Source of the DNA: Holophagales bacterium
GTDB lineage: Bacteria > Acidobacteriota > Thermoanaerobaculia > UBA5066
DNA length: 64,000 nucleotides
Reading direction: 5' to 3'
Assembly (NCBI GenBank): GCA_016716705.1
Contig: JADJVF010000004.1
Location: forward strand, 62,001-126,000
The position numbers were made by a program, and so were the translations under genes. Under the pieces are notes generated by a model, which saw only the letters and a program-made list of their open reading frames with translations, was not told where the DNA came from and made no database searches. Each line of letters opens with the position of its first letter. Position 1 is the stretch's first letter. This document shows, piece by piece, positions 61,392 through 64,000 of the stretch.

Positions 61392-62378
61392 GTGACCTAC
61401 ATCGTCCTGATCATCGTCGTCGCCCTCGTCTTCGACTACATCAACGGCTTCCACGACGCGGCGAACTCCATTGCCACCGTCGTCGGAACGCGCGTCCTCT
61501 CCCCGAAGGTCGCCGTCGTCTGGGCCGCCTTCTTCAACTTCGTGGCGGCGTTCGCCCTCGAGACGCGGGTGGCGAAGACGATCGGCAAGGGGATCGTCGA
61601 CCCGAAGATCGTCGACCCCGACCTGATCCTCGCCAGCCTCGTGGGGGCCATCGTCTGGAACCTCCTCACGTGGTGGTGGAGCCTCCCCTCCTCGTCCTCT
61701 CACGCCCTCATCGGCGGCTTTGCCGGGGCGGCGTTCATGAAGGCGGGCGTCGGGAGTCTGGTCTTCTCGGGCCTGGCGCTCACGAGCGTCTTCATCGTCC
61801 TTTCCCCGCTCCTCGGCCTCGCCCTCGGCTTCGTCAACTACGTCGCGGCGGCCTGGGCATTCCGAAAGTGGCGGCCCGACCGGATCGACCGGGTCTTCCG
61901 CAAGGTCCAGCTCCTCTCGGCAGCCGCCTTCTCGTTCGGCCACGGGATGAACGACGCGCAGAAGACGATGGGGATCATCTTCGCCCTCCTTCTTTCGACG
62001 GGGCATCTCGGGGGCTCGCACGTCCCGTTCTGGATCGTCCTGATGTGCCACGCCGCGATCGGCCTCGGGACGCTTTCGGGAGGCTGGCGGATCGTCCGGA
62101 CGATGTCGATGCGGATCACGCCGCTGAAGCCCGTCGGGGGCTCCTGCGCCGAACTGGCGGGAGCCGTGACCCTCGTCGGCGCCTCCCTCGGAGGGATCCC
62201 CGTGTCCACGACCCACACGATCACGGGAGCCATCATGGGCGTCGGCGCGACCCGCGGGCTCTCGGCGGTGAGGTGGGGGGTGGCCCGGTCGATCGTCGCC
62301 GCCTGGGTCCTGACGATCCCCGCCTCTGCACTGGTTTCCGCCCTCACGTGGAAGGTCTTCGTCTTCCTCCGGAACTGA
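61392..62378 (+). CDS. pit: PiT-family inorganic phosphate transporter
   Basis: The 328-residue membrane protein starts at GTG 61392. It has the duplicated PiT signatures: DYINGFHDAANSIATVVGTR and, in the second half, FSFGHGMNDAQKTMGIIFAL, with SLPSSSSHALIGGFAGAA and GIPVSTTHTITGAIMG. About ten helices are visible. It co-transports phosphate, probably as a metal-phosphate complex, with protons or sodium. It is coupled to DUF47 and lies downstream of the PhoR-like sensor. Confidence 0.95.
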   Translation: MTYIVLIIVVALVFDYINGFHDAANSIATVVGTRVLSPKVAVVWAAFFNFVAAFALETRVAKTIGKGIVDPKIVDPDLILASLVGAIVWNLLTWWWSLPSSSSHALIGGFAGAAFMKAGVGSLVFSGLALTSVFIVLSPLLGLALGFVNYVAAAWAFRKWRPDRIDRVFRKVQLLSAAAFSFGHGMNDAQKTMGIIFALLLSTGHLGGSHVPFWIVLMCHAAIGLGTLSGGWRIVRTMSMRITPLKPVGGSCAELAGAVTLVGASLGGIPVSTTHTITGAIMGVGATRGLSAVRWGVARSIVAAWVLTIPASALVSALTWKVFVFLRN

Positions 62379-62433
62379 TCCGGGCCCCTGGAGGTGAGGC
62401 GACCGGGCCGAACCCGGTGCACAATCCCCCTGC

Positions 62434-63888
62434 ATGAGCAGCGGAACGGTGCTTGGCAGCCGGCACTCGTCGTCGGGCTGGCGCATCCCGCGTCCGCCGC
62501 GGCGCGAGACGCCGGTGGTTCCGGTGAGCGAGAGGGACCTCGAGGAGGTCTGGCGCCTGCGGTTCCGAGACCCGCTCGTGGAAGCGGCATTCCGCGAGGA
62601 ACAGCGGACCGCGAGCGGCCGGATCCTGCGGCCGGCCCTCGCCGTCGCCTTCGTGACGATCCTCGCCTTCGGCCTCCTCGACCCGATCGCCTTTCCCGAG
62701 ACCTGGCCTCTCGTTCTCGCGATCCGCGTCTGCGCCCTCGCGCTCCCCATCGCCGTTCTCTATCTCCTCACGTACGTCTCCCGGTTCACCGCCTGGACCC
62801 GCCCCGTCCTCGAGGTCGGAGGCGTGGCCGCGGGCTGGTCCATCGCCGCGATGATCGCGATCGGGCAGCTCCACGAGCCGGGGACGAGCCTCTATTTCGT
62901 CGGCCTCAGCTTCCCGATGGCCTCCTCGGCCATAGGGCTTCTCCCGTCGGGCTTCGCCGCGAGCGTCGTCCGCGCCGGCCTCATCGTCCTCTCGTTCCCC
63001 GCCGTCGCCTTCGTGAGGAAGCTCCCGGACTACGGCCCGCCTCTCCCGGCCGACGTCGTCGTCATCTCGCTCGGGACTCTCGTCCTTCTCTGGTTCTTCT
63101 TCACGGTCGCCGGCTACTTCCGGGAGGCCTACCAGAGACGGACGTTCGTGACGATGCGTCTGCTCGAGGCGGCCAGCGAGAAGGTCCGCTCGGTCGCCTC
63201 CGAGCTGAAGCGGCTGAACGAGGAGAAGAGCACCTTCCTCGGAATCGCGGCCCACGACCTGAGGAACCCCCTGGGCGTCGTCCTCGGCTACGCCGAGATG
63301 CTGCGCGACGAGGAGTTTTCGCGAAAGGAAACGGCCGACATGTCGGCCAAGATCGTCACCGCCGCCGAGCGGGTCCGTGACCTCGTCGCGGGTCTCATCG
63401 AGGCGAGCGCGGCCGAGGCCGGACGGGTCTCCCTCGAGAAGCGGCCGTGCGACCTTCTCTCCATCGCCCGCAGGGTCGTCGAGACACAGGTCGCCGGGGC
63501 CGCGAAGAAGGAGATCGGGATCCGGGTCGACGGGACGACCGTCTTCGTGACGGGAGACCCGGGAGCGATCCAGCAGGTCGTCGAGAACGTCGTCTCGAAC
63601 GCGATCAAGTTCTCGCCCTGGAACTCGACGGTGGTCGTGACCGTTCGCTCCGAAAGCGGCGCGGGCGTCGTCGAGGTGGAAGACGAAGGACCCGGCGTCA
63701 GCGAGGCGGACCGGGCACGTCTCTTCGCCAAGTTCGCCCGGCTCTCGGCAAGACCGACGGGCGGCGAGTCGTCGACCGGACTCGGCCTCTCCATCGTCAA
63801 GACGCTGACGGAGGCGATGGGCGGCGACGTCTCGCTCGAAAGCCCCCCGGGCCGCGGCGCACGATTCCGGGTCCGCCTCCCCGTCTAG
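62434..63888 (+). CDS. Membrane sensor histidine kinase
   Basis: The 484-residue protein starts at ATG 62434, eight bases after CACAAT (62420-62425). Six membrane helices span about 65-240. The H box is FLGIAAHDLRNPLGVVLGYA, the N box ENVVSNAIKFSPW, and the ATP lid includes DEGPGVSEADRARLF and SSTGLGLSIVKTLTEAMGG. No PAS or HAMP domain is seen, and no response regulator is adjacent, so it is an orphan kinase in this window. The nearby PhoR-like sensor lacks a kinase; any link between the two is speculation. Confidence 0.9.
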   Translation: MSSGTVLGSRHSSSGWRIPRPPRRETPVVPVSERDLEEVWRLRFRDPLVEAAFREEQRTASGRILRPALAVAFVTILAFGLLDPIAFPETWPLVLAIRVCALALPIAVLYLLTYVSRFTAWTRPVLEVGGVAAGWSIAAMIAIGQLHEPGTSLYFVGLSFPMASSAIGLLPSGFAASVVRAGLIVLSFPAVAFVRKLPDYGPPLPADVVVISLGTLVLLWFFFTVAGYFREAYQRRTFVTMRLLEAASEKVRSVASELKRLNEEKSTFLGIAAHDLRNPLGVVLGYAEMLRDEEFSRKETADMSAKIVTAAERVRDLVAGLIEASAAEAGRVSLEKRPCDLLSIARRVVETQVAGAAKKEIGIRVDGTTVFVTGDPGAIQQVVENVVSNAIKFSPWNSTVVVTVRSESGAGVVEVEDEGPGVSEADRARLFAKFARLSARPTGGESSTGLGLSIVKTLTEAMGGDVSLESPPGRGARFRVRLPV

Positions 63889-63937
63889 CTCCCATCCGGC
63901 CCCCGTCCCGCCCCCGGCTGTTCTATCCTTCCGCCAC

Positions 63938-64000
63938 GTGAGCTCCCGTGCCGCCAGCTGTCCGTCCTGCGGGGGAGAGGTCCTCTTCCGTGCCGGCTCG
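63938..64000 (+). CDS. Probable DUF4178 protein, 3' truncated by window edge
   Basis: From GTG 63938 the frame encodes MSSRAASCPSCGGEVLFRAG and one more residue before the window ends. The CPSCGGEVxFRAGS opening is typical of DUF4178 proteins, which start with a single zinc-knuckle-like CxxC. TATCCT at 63924-63929 lies eight bases before the start. Only 21 codons are visible, so the call is tentative. Confidence 0.5.
   Translation, partial: MSSRAASCPSCGGEVLFRAGS

Overview
This is a 64 kb chromosomal window from a GC-rich bacterium with an outer membrane. The markers are two TonB-dependent receptors (one with a CarboxypepD-like N-terminal domain), a patatin/Omp85 protein, an OmpA-like protein, many lipoproteins and two sigma-54 activators. 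Protein content and base composition suggest Acidobacteriota, possibly Thermoanaerobaculia-like. That placement is inferred from gene style, since there is no rRNA gene. I see no tRNA, rRNA, CRISPR array, prophage or complete insertion sequence. No gap between genes exceeds 300 bases.

Layout. 1-1.3 kb: 3' end of a GH13 glycosidase. 1.4-9.8 kb: envelope and secreted proteins (two DUF4136 lipoproteins, a pair of small exported proteins, a Gly/Tyr-rich lipoprotein, a VOC protein, a DUF1579-like protein, an MscS channel, a patatin-Omp85 protein). 10-14.7 kb: a TerC protein, then a TPP riboswitch controlling a thiamine-type TonB receptor, a PnuC/PnuT-like transporter and a NadR-like kinase. 14.7-20.8 kb: TerC, PPK2, a TGS GTPase, a CNNM-type protein and a Gcr-family membrane protein. 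20.9-26.9 kb: GntR regulator, TonB receptor, exported cyanophycinase and CapA, with two related long palindromes inside and after capA. 26.9-28 kb: an OmpA-like protein and a 53-residue Cys-rich protein. 28-33.8 kb (minus strand): a peptide/amino-acid operon (YfcC-type carrier, M14, MenC-like racemase, M28). 34-44.8 kb: a sigma-54 activator with a BASS carrier and DUF748 protein, divergent from STAS-like, arylsulfatase, HAD and arylsulfatase genes. 47.9-51.7 kb: hydG-hydF-hydE for [FeFe]-hydrogenase H-cluster assembly. 51.7-55.9 kb: a histidine kinase/NtrC pair, then an exported rubrerythrin behind a good sigma-54 promoter, and a DUF2231 protein. 56-64 kb: class I aldolase, a CBS-HEPN-like protein, a Ser/Thr kinase with a C-terminal receiver-like domain, a PhoR-like sensor without a kinase domain, DUF47-PiT phosphate uptake, a histidine kinase and the start of a probable DUF4178 protein.

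Two window-wide patterns matter. Five genes (TonB receptor, capA, DUF748, hydF, Ser/Thr kinase) are broken by seven apparent frame changes, several in GC homopolymers. Conserved sequence continues in the next frame each time, so residual assembly errors are more likely than decay. Second, many start codons lie only 6-12 bases after a TAnnnT -10-like hexamer and lack a Shine-Dalgarno sequence, which suggests frequent leaderless or very short-leader mRNAs.
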